A DNA stretch of 64,000 nt from Halichoerus grypus (lineage: Eukaryota; Chordata; Mammalia; Carnivora; Phocidae), in assembly GCF_964656455.1 (NCBI RefSeq), contig NC_135715.1, positions 40,682,603-40,746,602 on the forward strand, written 5' to 3'. Below are positions 36,826-47,292 of the stretch, piece after piece. Both the position numbers and the translations under genes were made by a program. Numbering within the stretch: the stretch's first letter is position 1; every line of letters begins with the position of its first letter. Below the pieces are notes generated by a model. It was not told the origin of the DNA. It was given only the letters and a program-made list of their open reading frames with translations, and did no database searches.

Positions 36826-37276
36826 ACAAGTTAGATTACTCTTGTTAACCATTTTCCATTAAGATTACAAAAAGAGTGTTCTCTACTATGATATTACAGA
36901 TCAGAACCTTTCAAAGGGAAAGACAGACTCGACTTCTAGTAATAAACCTATTAGCCAGAATTAGTCAGCATAAAACAAAATTAGACACTCAAGTAATTTC
37001 TTCTCTGCTAGGGATTTTCATCCCCAGCCTCACATGTGGTAGAATGAGAGCCTAAATTCCAGGGCATTAGGTATTTCCTCTGACCCTGGTTTCTACACAG
37101 TCACTGGATCCACTGTTCTGGATCGCCTTTGCCAGTAATTTACAGGTGTTCTATTAATCCTGCAAAACTCTCTTGTCCCATAAATTCTGCTTATAATGAT
37201 CTATCAGAGAGGTGAATTCTACATATTGTTTGAGACTAAAATGACTATGTTCTCAAATATATGAGAAAAGAAATTT

Positions 37277-37326
37277 AAGTCTCTGAATTTAGTTATAAGT
37301 GAATTTAGTTATAAATTCAGAGACTT
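37277..37326. repeat. Perfect 15-bp inverted repeat, 20-nt loop
   Basis: 'aagtctctgaattta' (37277-37291) and its exact reverse complement (37312-37326). The loop also repeats 'gaatttagttata'. Confidence 0.9.
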
Positions 37327-37499
37327 GATTTTAAATATAACTGATTTTTAATTTTTTTAAATATAAACTAGATTTTAAATATAAAATCAAGAAAAACGTT
37401 GTTCTGTTTGCCAGGCTTTCTATACTTCAGTTAGTGAGTATAAGATCCTGAATCCACAAAAAAGTGATATTTCACTTAGTATTAGGTACAACTTTGGAA

Positions 37500-37665
37500 C
37501 GTAGTTTTGGATAATATGTAACTTTTACGTATTTTAATTATATTAAATATATATATTTTATAATATATATATTATATATATTATTATATTATAATATATA
37601 ATATATATTAAATTACATATTAAAATATAATTCCAAAAATTATCCAAATATTTGTCCAAATATTA
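37500..37665. repeat. Large AT-rich imperfect palindrome
   Basis: Outer arms 'tttggataat' (37506-37515) and 'attatccaaa' flank a core of almost pure TA/ATTATA sequence (37540-37620). Cruciform-prone. Confidence 0.8.
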
Positions 37666-38429
37666 CTTAATTATCCAGATAATAGTTTCAAAAAAAAGAT
37701 TTACTTACATGAATGGCTGACTGAACTATGAGACATGCTAATATAATTTCTGATATTTCTTGCCATGCAAGTTGACATCAGTTAGGACAAACAGGACCTT
37801 TGATTCCTGGGTCCTAGAGGAAGCCTTACTTGTCATGACAATATTTAACCAATTTTACTCACATCATCGCAAATGCTCAGATACTCAAATTCTTAGAATT
37901 GTGTTTTTCAAAGTGATATGAATACTCTCAGATGTGGATTTGATTGATCCACTGCCAGAGAGAAAAATATTATAAAGCAAGGATAGAAACAAACCAGTCC
38001 ATGATAACTGTGTATGTTTAGCATGACTGCTCATTAAATCGATTATAGGGTTACTGAGGGAAATATCAAGGGCTATAAGCAAACTTAAGGGATGAAACTG
38101 TGAGGGGGACAGGGTGGAGTTACCAACAGACTTAAACTTGCCTTTGGACCTTGACTTTCTTTAGTTTTCAACATCTGTGCCTGGTTCCACCTAGGAAAAT
38201 CTTTCCTTCTTTTTATACCATAAAGAGATTAGAGTTTGCTTTTTAACTTAAACTTCAAACTAGTAAGATGTGCGTATATGGTATAACCCTAATGATTCAA
38301 TTAATATGTTTCACAAATAAGTACAGCTTCTTCATTCACTTCATTCCACAGAAAAGTGGAACAATGCAGAGGCTAGATGGCTTATCAGTCTGTTCAAATA
38401 TTATGAGAATTGTTTTCTGTTGTTGTTCT

Positions 38430-38471
38430 TTGTTTTGTTTTGTTTTGTTTTGTTTTGTTTTGTTTTGTTTT
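38430..38471 (+). repeat. (TTTTG)n microsatellite
   Basis: About eight uninterrupted TTTTG units. Confidence 0.95.
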
Positions 38472-39089
38472 TACTGCAACTCTTAGGGAATATCTGTTCC
38501 AAAAACTTTTAGAATTAAAAAAAATAATAGGGGCAGAAATATTATTGTGAAAATTCTGTGCTGCTTCAGGCACTTAAATGCAGTAACAAAAGGTTATATT
38601 TTGAAATGTGCCAAGTAACTCTACAAGGTAAGGTGTGCTGTGTGCAAGTGTGTGTGTATACGTACTGCCTAGAATGAAATCAGCTGATATCACCATGCTG
38701 ACTCAGGTATCTGCAGCTGACAGTGCACCCTTCTGGCATTTTGGAAATCTTTAACAGTGCAGACAGCTGACAGAAAAAGAATGATCAATTAATACACTCA
38801 GGGGCAAGAATAATAGCAGAGAGGGGCTGCTAAGAAAGTTTGGTAAGTTGGCTTATAAATATAATAGATCTATTAATTTTCACAGTGCTCCTAATCTGAA
38901 AGATATAGGAGAAATTACACTCTATCTGAAATATCTATCATTAATATTGTATCTAACAATAGTAAAATTTTTCATTGATTAAACAATACCTATGTAATAC
39001 AGATTTTAGTAATAACTTAATATTGAGTTTTAGGAGGTATCGAATACCACCTGATCAGGAAATATCTTGGTACTTTGAACATGAAAATA
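38472..39089. other. Unique DNA, three CAGCTG boxes
   Basis: Non-repetitive, slightly GC-richer block at about 38640-38850. It holds three CAGCTG E-box motifs within 100 bp ('atcagctgatatc', 'ctgcagctgacag', 'gacagctgacag'). Could be a regulatory element, but sequence alone cannot show that. Confidence 0.4.
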
Positions 39090-39186
39090 AATCCATTAGC
39101 ACATCTATAAAATAAAATATATTCAAGATGTCCTTGTTTGGTAAAACAACAGAACTAGGGTATATTCATTCAGTAAAAGTACAATG
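39090..39186 (+). repeat. Source copy of a 97-bp duplicated segment
   Basis: Unique sequence starting 'aatccattagcacatctata' that reappears at 40606-40702 with two differences. Here it is embedded in continuous unique DNA, which marks this as the original. Confidence 0.92.
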
Positions 39187-40476
39187 CTGTTTAATAACCC
39201 ACACAATTTTACAGTAGTAAAAGTTTTAAAAGTGCAACTTGTAAGCTGAATACTGTTTATATCTATTGAATAAAATTTATCACTAATAATTCTCCTGAAG
39301 AACATTTATATTGGTCCCCTCTGAGTTTCTCTATTTTTTTATCCAAGATTACATTTAAAAGAAAAAACCACAACTGGGCTTGAGTCCAGTAAGAATAATT
39401 GGTTATTTTTCAAAAGGTTGGTATAGAATTAATACTTGCTTGGCACCAAAGATAAATCAAAATTATCACATGAAATATATTAAAATTAAGGTAAAATTGA
39501 TGTAGATTTGAAACATCTTGGTAATGCTTATGTGTACTCCAAGTTCCACCTCTTTAAGGAAACTTGTCAGCTATTCTTTTAAAAAAATGCATATAATATT
39601 TATCTTTGCACATTCTTATAATTAATATGGCCTTCATTTTTAATATTAAGTTCATATTTATCTTATAATGATGTTTTTCTCTATTTTAACCTTCTTACAC
39701 AGAGGGAATACATAATCCTTCACTGTTTATATCTTGCATAAATTCTTCTAGGTCTTTGGGCTTATCTCATATAAACAATGTATATGATTTATAAAAATTG
39801 AATTGAATTTACTACTTTCAGAGAAATTTGGTATCTCAGACCAAGCCTATGGATAGATTAGGGCCTTCAAAATATAGGTAACTATTTTTGGGTAGTTATT
39901 TGAAAAGTAACTTAGAGTAACTTTAGGAGAAAACATTTTAAAGTGGCATTAAAACATACTGCTATGTACTGCTTTCTAGCTGGGCCATCAAATCCAGGTT
40001 AATTACTAAACAAAACCACATATGACAAGAAGGAAAAGTAAAGAAACAGTAATTGTAAAACATATATAAATTGTATACCAATTCCACCATATTAAGAAAT
40101 GTATGTCAATTGCTTATAAAACCACATCAACTCCCTAGGGTACATAGGTGCATTAACATTAGTGAAGAGTTAACATAGCTATCTTTCATCATAAAACTGC
40201 TTTCCACTAAAGAAACCTGTATCAGCTGCAGATATATTGTGTGGTAGATATTGCTAGAGGCAGAGCTGACTTAAGCACCTCACCAGGACATGTAGACCAC
40301 TTCCTCCAACACTGACTGCATGAGTGTCATAATAGACTAGAGAACACACTATTTTCCTCCTTGTATGACAGTCACAATTCTAGAAAATGGCAGCATTTCA
40401 GCAAGAAGTATTAAAGCAAAACTCAAAATGCCAACAGTTTTTATACAGTCTAACCTCATTAAAGGTATTTAACAAG
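39187..40476. other. Unique AT-rich DNA
   Basis: No recognised feature. Confidence 0.45.
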
Positions 40477-40535
40477 GGGCGCCTGGATGGCTCAGTTGGT
40501 TAAGTGTCCAACTCTTGATTTTGCCTCATGTCAAG
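40477..40535 (+). mobile_element. 3'-truncated CAN-type SINE head
   Basis: 'ggggcgcctggatggctcag' head and tRNA-like part only. The body gives way to a GAAA/GGAA repeat, so the former A-rich tail has been overgrown by a microsatellite. Confidence 0.85.
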
Positions 40536-40605
40536 AAAAGAAAGAAAGAAAGGAAGGAAGGAAGGAAGGAAGGAAGGAAGGAAGGAAGGAAGGAAGGAAG
40601 GAAGG
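40536..40605 (+). repeat. (GAAA)n/(GGAA)n microsatellite, left half
   Basis: AAAG units pass into about 14 GGAA units. The tract resumes at 40703 after the 97-bp inserted copy. Confidence 0.95.
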
Positions 40606-40702
40606 AATCCATTAGCACATCTATAAAATAAAATATATTCAAGATGTCCTTGTTTGGTAAAACAACAAAACTAGGGTATATTCATTCAGTAAAAGTACAG
40701 TG
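40606..40702 (+). repeat. 97-bp templated copy of 39090-39186 inside the microsatellite
   Basis: Same orientation, 97 bp, two mismatches ('acaacagaac' versus 'acaacaaaac', 'acaatg' versus 'acagtg'), about 1.5 kb from its source. GGAA repeats lie on both sides, so the copy was inserted into the microsatellite. Confidence 0.95.
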
Positions 40703-40788
40703 GAAGGAAGGAAGGAAGGAAGGGAGGGAGGGAGGGAGGGAGAAAGAGAGAGAGAGAAAGAAAGAAAGAAAAGAAAGAAAGAAAAGAA
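40703..40788 (+). repeat. (GGAA)/(GGGA)/(GAAA)n microsatellite, right half
   Basis: GGAA, then GGGA, then GAGA and GAAA units, ending 'aaaagaatttcatg'. Confidence 0.95.
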
Positions 40789-40889
40789 TTTCATGAATAC
40801 CTATAAAAAGTCTTACAAAGGCATATGCTAACATCAAATTTAAAAGATAAAAAGGACAAAAAATATGCAGTGTTTTTTTTTAGTGCTTT

Positions 40890-41065
40890 ATATGAATATT
40901 AACTTTTTATTTCTTATGAAAGGCCTCTTCAGTACTATTATCCTTCCCATGCTATAAATGGATAACTGGGCACAGAAAGTTTAAATAAATTTTCTAAGGT
41001 CACACATCTAGCAAACTGCAGAAAATATCTCTTAATTCAGAGGCTCTACATATAATAAAATTCCA
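40890..41065 (-). mobile_element. MIR SINE remnant, antisense
   Basis: 'tactattatccttcccatgc', 'ggcacagaaagttta'-like block, 'aggtcacacatctagcaaac' and 'aattcagaggctctaca' in antisense MIR order. Confidence 0.8.
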
Positions 41066-41935
41066 AAGATTATAGCTTACTGAATCTTTATGAATAAGGT
41101 CAATTTATAGTTAATAGAATTTATTCAGTTTACACAACTGTTCACATGAATTTCACTTTGTAAGTAAGAAAATATCTTCATCTTCCATGAACTTCTGCTT
41201 ATTAATCACTTATTCAATACACATGGGACATACAAAACACCTATCTCATATAAATAAAAGCATTTCTTGGCTCTAAGAAGATGAGAAAACTCATTAAATA
41301 CTAATTATTTATTACTTATGGGAGAGGACACATTAATTTATTTAGGTCAAATTGACAACATGGTTGTCATGTATCTTTTATAAGTATCTGAATTTTTGCA
41401 TATACTGTTATTTATGTGATATATCTCTAAGTTATAATAAGAATTAATAGGAGATATATTAGGAATAAGTAAAAGCAACTGCTCTTTAAAGTCAAGGGAA
41501 GTGAATCCTCACCCAGAATTTGGTAAAATTTGTCATGGTAAAACTTGGACAATTTATTTATTATTTATATCATGGTTTTATTTACTTCAACTGTAAAATA
41601 AAAAGTTTTACCTAAATTGTAACCAAGATTCTTCTCACAGATCAAAACATACATGATTTTAAAATGTTTTAGTACATTCTCAGTTATTTTTTCATCTAAT
41701 TTTTGTTGTCTCATACACATACTTTCATTATAAGGCTCCATGCTTTTAGATTAAAGAAACAAATCTGACTTACATGTATTCTTTCATAAAAATATAAGAA
41801 TTTAGAACTCAATTTATAGACTTTGTAGCCAAATGAGCAACTTCTTGTATTATGCAAATTGCCTCTCCTAGGCCACTTACAGTTCATTAGATGAGATCCT
41901 ATTCTACTGAAGCAAAATTTTCTTTGTGAAGAACA
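41066..41935. other. Unique AT-rich DNA
   Basis: No recognised feature. Confidence 0.45.
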
Positions 41936-42160
41936 TCAGCACAGTGGAAAGAGTGGCTTGAGAGCCAAACAGATATGGGTTTATATCAAAGTATACCTTC
42001 AGTACTTTTCTAAGCTTGGGCAAGTGCCTTCATGCCTTACATTTCAGGTTTTGTTTTTGTTTTCGTTTTATCTGTACTTTACGCCAACTTTGAAAAGCTT
42101 TCTGAGGGGTATACTGCAGAGAGTCAATAAAAGTAGCTGTGATGATGACAATTATATGAT
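41936..42160 (+). mobile_element. MIR SINE remnant, sense
   Basis: 'cagcacagtggaaagagtgg', 'agccaaacagatatggg', 'taagcttgggcaagtgcctt' and terminal 'caataaaagtagctgtgatg' follow sense MIR. The open frame at 41958-42332 merely crosses this MIR and the next SINE. Confidence 0.75.
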
Positions 42161-42244
42161 AATTTGTTGTTTTGAGGTGATAAAGAGCATGAGAAAAAGT
42201 ATAACAAATGGATATTTTAATTTATTAAAATTTTCCAAAAGGCA

Positions 42245-42402
42245 GGGCACCTGGGTGGCTCAGTTGGTTAAGCAACCAAGTCTTGATTTCAGCTCAGATC
42301 ATGATCTCATGGTGAGATGGAGCCCCAAATAGGGGTTCTCTCCCTTTCCCTCTGCCCCTGCCCTCCCCCACTTGTGATCTCTCTCTCTCTCTCAAAAAAC
42401 CC
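42245..42402 (+). mobile_element. CAN-type SINE, diverged
   Basis: Head 'ggcacctgggtggctcagtt', CT-rich end with 'ctctctctctcaaaaaa'. Exact target duplication 'tttccaaaaggca' at 42232-42244 and 42408-42420. Confidence 0.93.
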
Positions 42403-42420
42403 CAAAATTTCCAAAAGGCA

Positions 42421-43029
42421 ATGTTCTACATTGTGCATTTTTAAAATATGGTCACTTAAATTAATGAAGCCCATATTCTAATGAATAAGAAATTGATTAA
42501 GGATAGGAAGATGGTAACAAAGAATATATATAAATTATCACAATATCTAAATCAAGTACACAACAGTAATTCCTTTATCCCATTCTCTGAAAGTCTGTTA
42601 TTAACATTTTATCAGTAGTGTAGAAATGATACTACAGTGAAACTGCTACGTTCATAGATCATATAGAATTTTTCCTAGTAATTAAAGAGGAAAATAACCA
42701 AAATGTAATAATGATTACCACTTTTTCTATATTACCTGATTTATTATAAAGTAGTATACTTTACAAATATAAAAAATATAAATATAATATATAAATGTAA
42801 GTACAAGTATAAATTAGTTTTACTTATACTTACATTTATAAACAGTTACTTATATACATATAAACATATATAAAAAGATATACTTGTGAGTATATATTAT
42901 TTATAAACATAAAATACTCATAAACATATGGAACACATATACATTTACATTTTTATAAACACTAAAATAATTCAAACATAGTAATGATTAATACTTTACT
43001 TATGCTAATTTATTATTACATATACTAAT
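42421..43029. other. AT-rich DNA with hairpin and TATAAA-rich patches
   Basis: Perfect 13-bp inverted repeat 'ataaatgtaagta' (42791-42803) with 42827-42839, within a TATA/TAAACA-rich stretch (42765-42960). No gene signal. Confidence 0.6.
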
Positions 43030-43210
43030 ACTTTACCTACATTAACTAATTTATTTTTCAAAACAACTATGGACCCTGTTTGATGGGTTCACAGAATAAG
43101 GAAACTCAGAGTAGAGAGGCTGTGACTCTCCCAAGGCCATAACTTATGGGTAGCAGAGCCAAGCTCTGATCCTAGGAAACAGACTCTAGAATGTAATCTC
43201 TTATCCAACA
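43030..43210 (-). mobile_element. MIR SINE remnant, antisense
   Basis: 'aactaatttatttttcaaaa', 'agaataaggaaactcagagt', 'ctcccaaggccata' and 'gcagagccaagctctgatcc' in antisense MIR order. Confidence 0.88.
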
Positions 43211-43282
43211 CATTCTTTTTCTTTGAAAAATTAATATTCAATGAAGTTGTGTATGGCATTAACAAAGAATTAAATGGGCTTC

Positions 43283-43474
43283 GGGCGCCTGGGTGGCTCA
43301 GTTGATTAAGCGACTGCCTTCGGCTCAGGTCATGATCCTGGAGTCCCGGGATCGAGTCCCGCATCGGGCTCCCTGCTCAGCAGGGAGTCTGCTTCTCCCT
43401 CTGACCCTCCCCCCTCTCATGTGCTCTCTCTCATTCTCTCTCTCTCAAATAAATAAATAAAAAAAAAATCTTTA
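43283..43474 (+). mobile_element. Young CAN-type SINE, outer member of a nested pair
   Basis: 'gcgactgcc' subtype. Its 19-bp target duplication 'aaagaattaaatgggcttc' lies at 43264-43282 and, beyond the second SINE, at 43700-43718. So both SINEs lie within one outer target duplication and the second landed in the tail of this one. Confidence 0.97.
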
Positions 43475-43690
43475 GGGGCGCCTGGGTGGCTCAGTCGTTA
43501 AGCGTCTGCCTTCGGCTCAGGTCATGATCCCAGGGTCCTGGGATCGAGCCCCACATCGGGCTCCCTGCTCTGAGGGAAGCCTGCTTCTCCCTCTCCCGCT
43601 CCCCCTGCTTGTGTTCCCTCTCTCACTGTGTCTCTCTCTGTCAAATAAATAAATAAAATCTTTAAAAAAAAAAAAAAAAAAAAAATCTTT
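43475..43690 (+). mobile_element. Young CAN-type SINE inserted in the A-tail of the previous one
   Basis: 'gtctgcc' subtype starting 'ggggcgcctgggtggctcag'. Tail reads 'aaaatctt' plus a long A-run, then a second 'aaaaatctttaaa' which is the duplicated tail target of the outer SINE. Confidence 0.96.
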
Positions 43691-43809
43691 AAAAAAAAAA
43701 AAGAATTAAATGGGCTTCAAATGGGAAAAACAAAAACATATTTAGAGTAAACCTAAAATATAAATATAATAATACTATTTTTTCAATGGGACTTGTGAAT
43801 AAATACTTG

Positions 43810-43995
43810 AAGTAATATGGGACCTGGCTGCAAATCTGAAATTCTACTCTATCAGGAGCTTTAGAAATTAGACAAATTTTCTGAGCCTCAGGTTCCTCAT
43901 CTGAAAAAAATAATGTAAACATCATATATGTGTTTGACAATTAAATGAGAAATACGTAGGTGCCTTGTGCACAACATAGTTCCTGGTAACTGATA
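43810..43995 (+). mobile_element. MIR SINE remnant, sense
   Basis: 'tctgagcctcaggttcctca', 'tctgaaaaaaataatgtaaa', 'caattaaatgagaaatacg' and 'gcacaacatagttcctggta' match the 3' half of MIR. Confidence 0.85.
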
Positions 43996-45739
43996 GAATA
44001 AAATATATTAACACAGAGAGAGGGACTCTGGTAGAACTTCCCTCTTATAAAAAAATAATGATGTTAAATGAAAACAATTTGATCCCTTATATAAATCACT
44101 ATAAGTCTTTATGGGAACATTAATTTGAAAAATATTAAAGATGGCTATTTAAAATTATGAAAGGAGTATATGAAGCATGATCATCTGTTGCTTGGCCGTG
44201 CATAAGTTTACTTGTCCCAGAGTCATTAGTAATTGTACCCCCCCTCACCCTCAATATTGGCCTACTGTGGAGGGTAGGCTATATGTAGCAGAGAGATGCT
44301 GCAACTGATTTTTGAGAGGCTGAAAGCATTAAAACTGTTTCATCTAATAAAATTAGGCCTTTTTAAATTATGACTGCTGAGTCTTTAATAAACTAATGGA
44401 ACACATGGATAAGATAAGCATGGCTTATTCATCCAACCAAAAGTACATTAGAATTAAGAGCACCCATTGAAGCATGAAAGAGTTCAATTTGGGGCAAATA
44501 AGAAGCATGGAAAAAATTTCTCTGAGCTGCCGAATTAGATATTATAAGGATTAAGAACTAAAGTCCATGCATTTTATTGATAGAAGACCTCCTTATGTTC
44601 TCTCTCAGATATCTCTGATCTTTCTAGGGAGACAAAAACAAAGAAGTCTGTTTATCTAGTGTATTCTAATTGCATACCAGATTTGAGCAATTAATATAAA
44701 GCAATACCAAGTTAACTACACTACAGATTAGAATATATGGGGTACAACATATTTACTGAAGTAACTTTAGCAAAAAAAAAATACTTATAGTATTGAAATG
44801 ATACTGAAATTATAGTTATTTGAAATAAATTCATTCATGTATAGAAAGATCAGCTCTCAATTCTAAAGATAACTAAAGAAATAAGATAAAGTGGTGTGTT
44901 TTTTCCCCTAGAAGAAATTAAGATTTGATGGTTCTCTAAAAAGTAGTACAGGCTAAAAAAAGGAAAGTAGTTAGATTTTAGAAGTCTTTTTAATACATTA
45001 TTAGGCTATCTATATTGTGTAACTCATAAAAGAAAAACAGCAATTTGGGGTTTTTTTCTTAAATTTTAGATTTCCAAAATTAAAATCATAATCCCTTTCA
45101 AACATGTCTCAAGTCAGATGTACAAAGTACCCTACAAAATTTACCTTTATAGTTTTGATTTTAAATCAAGTTTTTTAATTGTTAAGTATAGATAATACAT
45201 TTTACGATTGTGCTGTCCCTGTAACACTTTTTACCTGGATGTCAAGTCTTTTCCCCCAAGCCAAGATATATTTTAGGATGTCAAATCCTAAACCACCAAC
45301 ATAAACAGTTTTGATGCAATGCGTAAAATTACCAAGAGCCCTCGTACAAAACAGCACTACAAACACATTCAAGGATATTCATGACTGCCCTTCAGACTGA
45401 TAGTAAAACTAGACTGGCCAGGATTTAAGTTCCTCAAGAACAACAGTATACCACAGTTGCTGAGAATCATCAATAATGATCTGCAATAATACATGTTCAT
45501 TTTACAGTATTGTGCTCATTTTACACAATGATAAAAGCACAGTAAAAATTGTGGTTTCTGATTTCAATTTCAGATTGAGGAAAATATAAAAATAAATGAC
45601 TAAAGACTGAACAAAATTCAACTTGATTTTACTAATAAATTATTCTAAATTATTTCTCTAATCTAGAACTCATTCTGGGATCAATAACAGCAAAAATCAC
45701 TGAAGAATATTTTTTCCTTCTACAGTTCAAAATCCAGCA
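43996..45739. other. Unique AT-rich DNA
   Basis: No recognised feature or gene signal. Confidence 0.45.
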
Positions 45740-46009
45740 ATTACAACCAGTAACAAGTACACCTACTGCCCAAATCTTTATTTTTCACCAGGAGAAGGAG
45801 CTAGAGTTTCTTTGTAGAATTCATGGACTCCAATGTTAGAGCAGGAAGATAAAAAGACAGGAGAATGTCAAAAGGACACAAGGAACCGACATGAAAGATC
45901 TCCTCATGGCCAACATTGAAATACCATGAGGAACAAAATAAATAATGACAGCATCAGATTATAACCCAAAGACTAAAACAAACATCCATGAGTCCATATT
46001 GATAATGAT

Positions 46010-46075
46010 GGAAAAAGGAAGGAAGGAGGGAGGGAGAGAGGGAGAGTAGGAAGGAAGGAAAAAGGAAAAGGGATA
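46010..46075 (+). repeat. (GGAA)/(GGGA)n purine microsatellite
   Basis: Impure GGAA, GGGA and GAGA units within the L1 3'UTR. Confidence 0.9.
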
Positions 46076-46116
46076 ACTTTTCCTTAGAGAAATTTCCCAT
46101 TAGAAGTGTAGAAAGA

Positions 46117-46318
46117 GGGGCGCCTGGGTGGCTCAGTCAGTTAAGCGACTGCCTTCGGCTCAGGTCATGATCTTAGGGTCCTGGGATCGAGCCCCGCATA
46201 GGGCTCCCTGCTTGGCGGGAAGCCTGCTTCTCCCTCTCCCACTCCCCCTGCTTGTGTTCCCTCTCTCACTGTCTCTCTCTGTCAAATAAATAAATAAAAT
46301 CTTTAAAAAAAAAAAAAA
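46117..46318 (+). mobile_element. Young CAN-type SINE, 'gtctgtcaaat' tail subtype
   Basis: Exact 15-bp target duplication 'agaagtgtagaaaga' at 46102-46116 and 46319-46333. Near-consensus body. Confidence 0.97.
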
Positions 46319-46657
46319 AGAAGTGTAGAAAGAATGATGACTAGAAAATCGCCAGTAGAATACCACAGAATAATTGCCACAGGCTAGATCCATCAATGAA
46401 TGCAGAAATTAGTAGACAAATGCTTAAGCTAAAACAGGATATATATGTTTGGTTTCAAAGAAAGAATTATAAAGTATGTTACAGAGAGAAAACAAGTAAA
46501 TCTATAGTGTAGAATCCTAGCAGACACCAGCTTAACCAAGTGCTCAAGTGTCGACCTCAGAGAGTCGGGGACCTGGGGCAGCGAAGGAACTGAGAAAAAA
46601 AGACGACAGTATAGCGAGGCACAGGGGACCCCGAGCAAACAGCCTGAGGTGCCGAGG

Positions 46658-46683
46658 TTTATTTTCCATCCTCTTATATACCT
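46658..46683 (-). promoter_or_regulatory. LTR core promoter: TATA box and AATAAA
   Basis: On the minus strand TATATAAG (46674-46683 region) is followed about 15 nt later by AATAAA (46663-46658). This gives the compact U3/R boundary of the solo LTR. Whether it is active cannot be read from sequence. Confidence 0.7.
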
Positions 46684-46792
46684 TCTACAGCGATATAGAT
46701 CTATAATGATTTACAGCAGGGGTGTAGTAAGGCACATTCCTCCATGTACCCAGGATTAGTCAAGCATGTAAGAATCTTTACAACAGAATAAA

Positions 46793-46872
46793 GGAACAAA
46801 GAGGGGAGTGCCCAGTGTGCTATTTACAGGACAAGGGAACAAAGAGGGGAGTGCACAGTGTGCTGTTTACAG
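46793..46872 (-). repeat. 43-bp U3 tandem duplication in the LTR
   Basis: Two copies containing 'ggaacaaagaggggagtg' at 46793-46829 and 46836-46872, two mismatches over 37 bp. Directly repeated U3 blocks commonly act as retroviral enhancers. Confidence 0.9.
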
Positions 46873-47292
46873 CTGGCTTCCTATCTACAAAACATCTTCT
46901 GCTGCATACTTTAGAACTGACCACACACGTCCCAAGGGCATTTCACTCAGATCCTTTCAGGTTACTTTTAACCCTGCAATCTCGAGTTTTCTCAGAGATC
47001 TCGGAGTCTGAGGGAACATGCACGAGTGGTCGTTGTAGCATTCTGTTTCCCACACTCAAGGTTAGTATTGCATATTGATAATATGACACCATGTAATCCC
47101 TGATTCATTCAGTGACAGGAACCTATCATTCTTCTGGTCCTTTCACAGTCTCATCATGAGAAAGAAAAAAAATAAACTTCAGACAAATCAAAATTGAGAA
47201 ACATTATATAAATAATTAAACTTCCCTATTTAAGAAATGTCAAAGTCATGAAATATAATGAAACACTGAAGTTGCTGTAATATATTAAAAAA

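Larger units (their letters stand above)
36826..38429. other. AT-rich unique DNA with palindromes
   Basis: Holds the hairpin at 37277-37326 and the TA palindrome at 37500-37665. Otherwise no recognised feature. Confidence 0.5.
46508..47054 (-). mobile_element. Solo LTR of a class II (betaretrovirus-like) endogenous retrovirus
   Basis: About 547 bp, starting TGTGGGAAACAG and ending GGATTCTACA on the minus strand (TG...CA termini). Contains a TATA box 'gtatataag' closely followed by AATAAA, and a 43-bp tandem duplication in U3. The flanking hexamers 'ctatag' and 'ctcaag' match 4 of 6, compatible with a decayed 6-bp target duplication as expected for this class. CpG content is higher than the surroundings. 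No internal viral sequence remains, so LTR-LTR recombination is inferred. The polyA signal lying upstream of a short R is typical of betaretroviruses. Confidence 0.8.

Noticed and set aside
40536..40788. Regularly interrupted repeat that could suggest an array
   Set aside because: GGAA/GAAA microsatellite with one inserted copy. No repeat-spacer pattern, so not CRISPR-like.
46808..47078. Two plus-strand open frames of 67 and 87 codons
   Set aside because: They run antisense through the solo LTR and the U3 duplication. No gene evidence.
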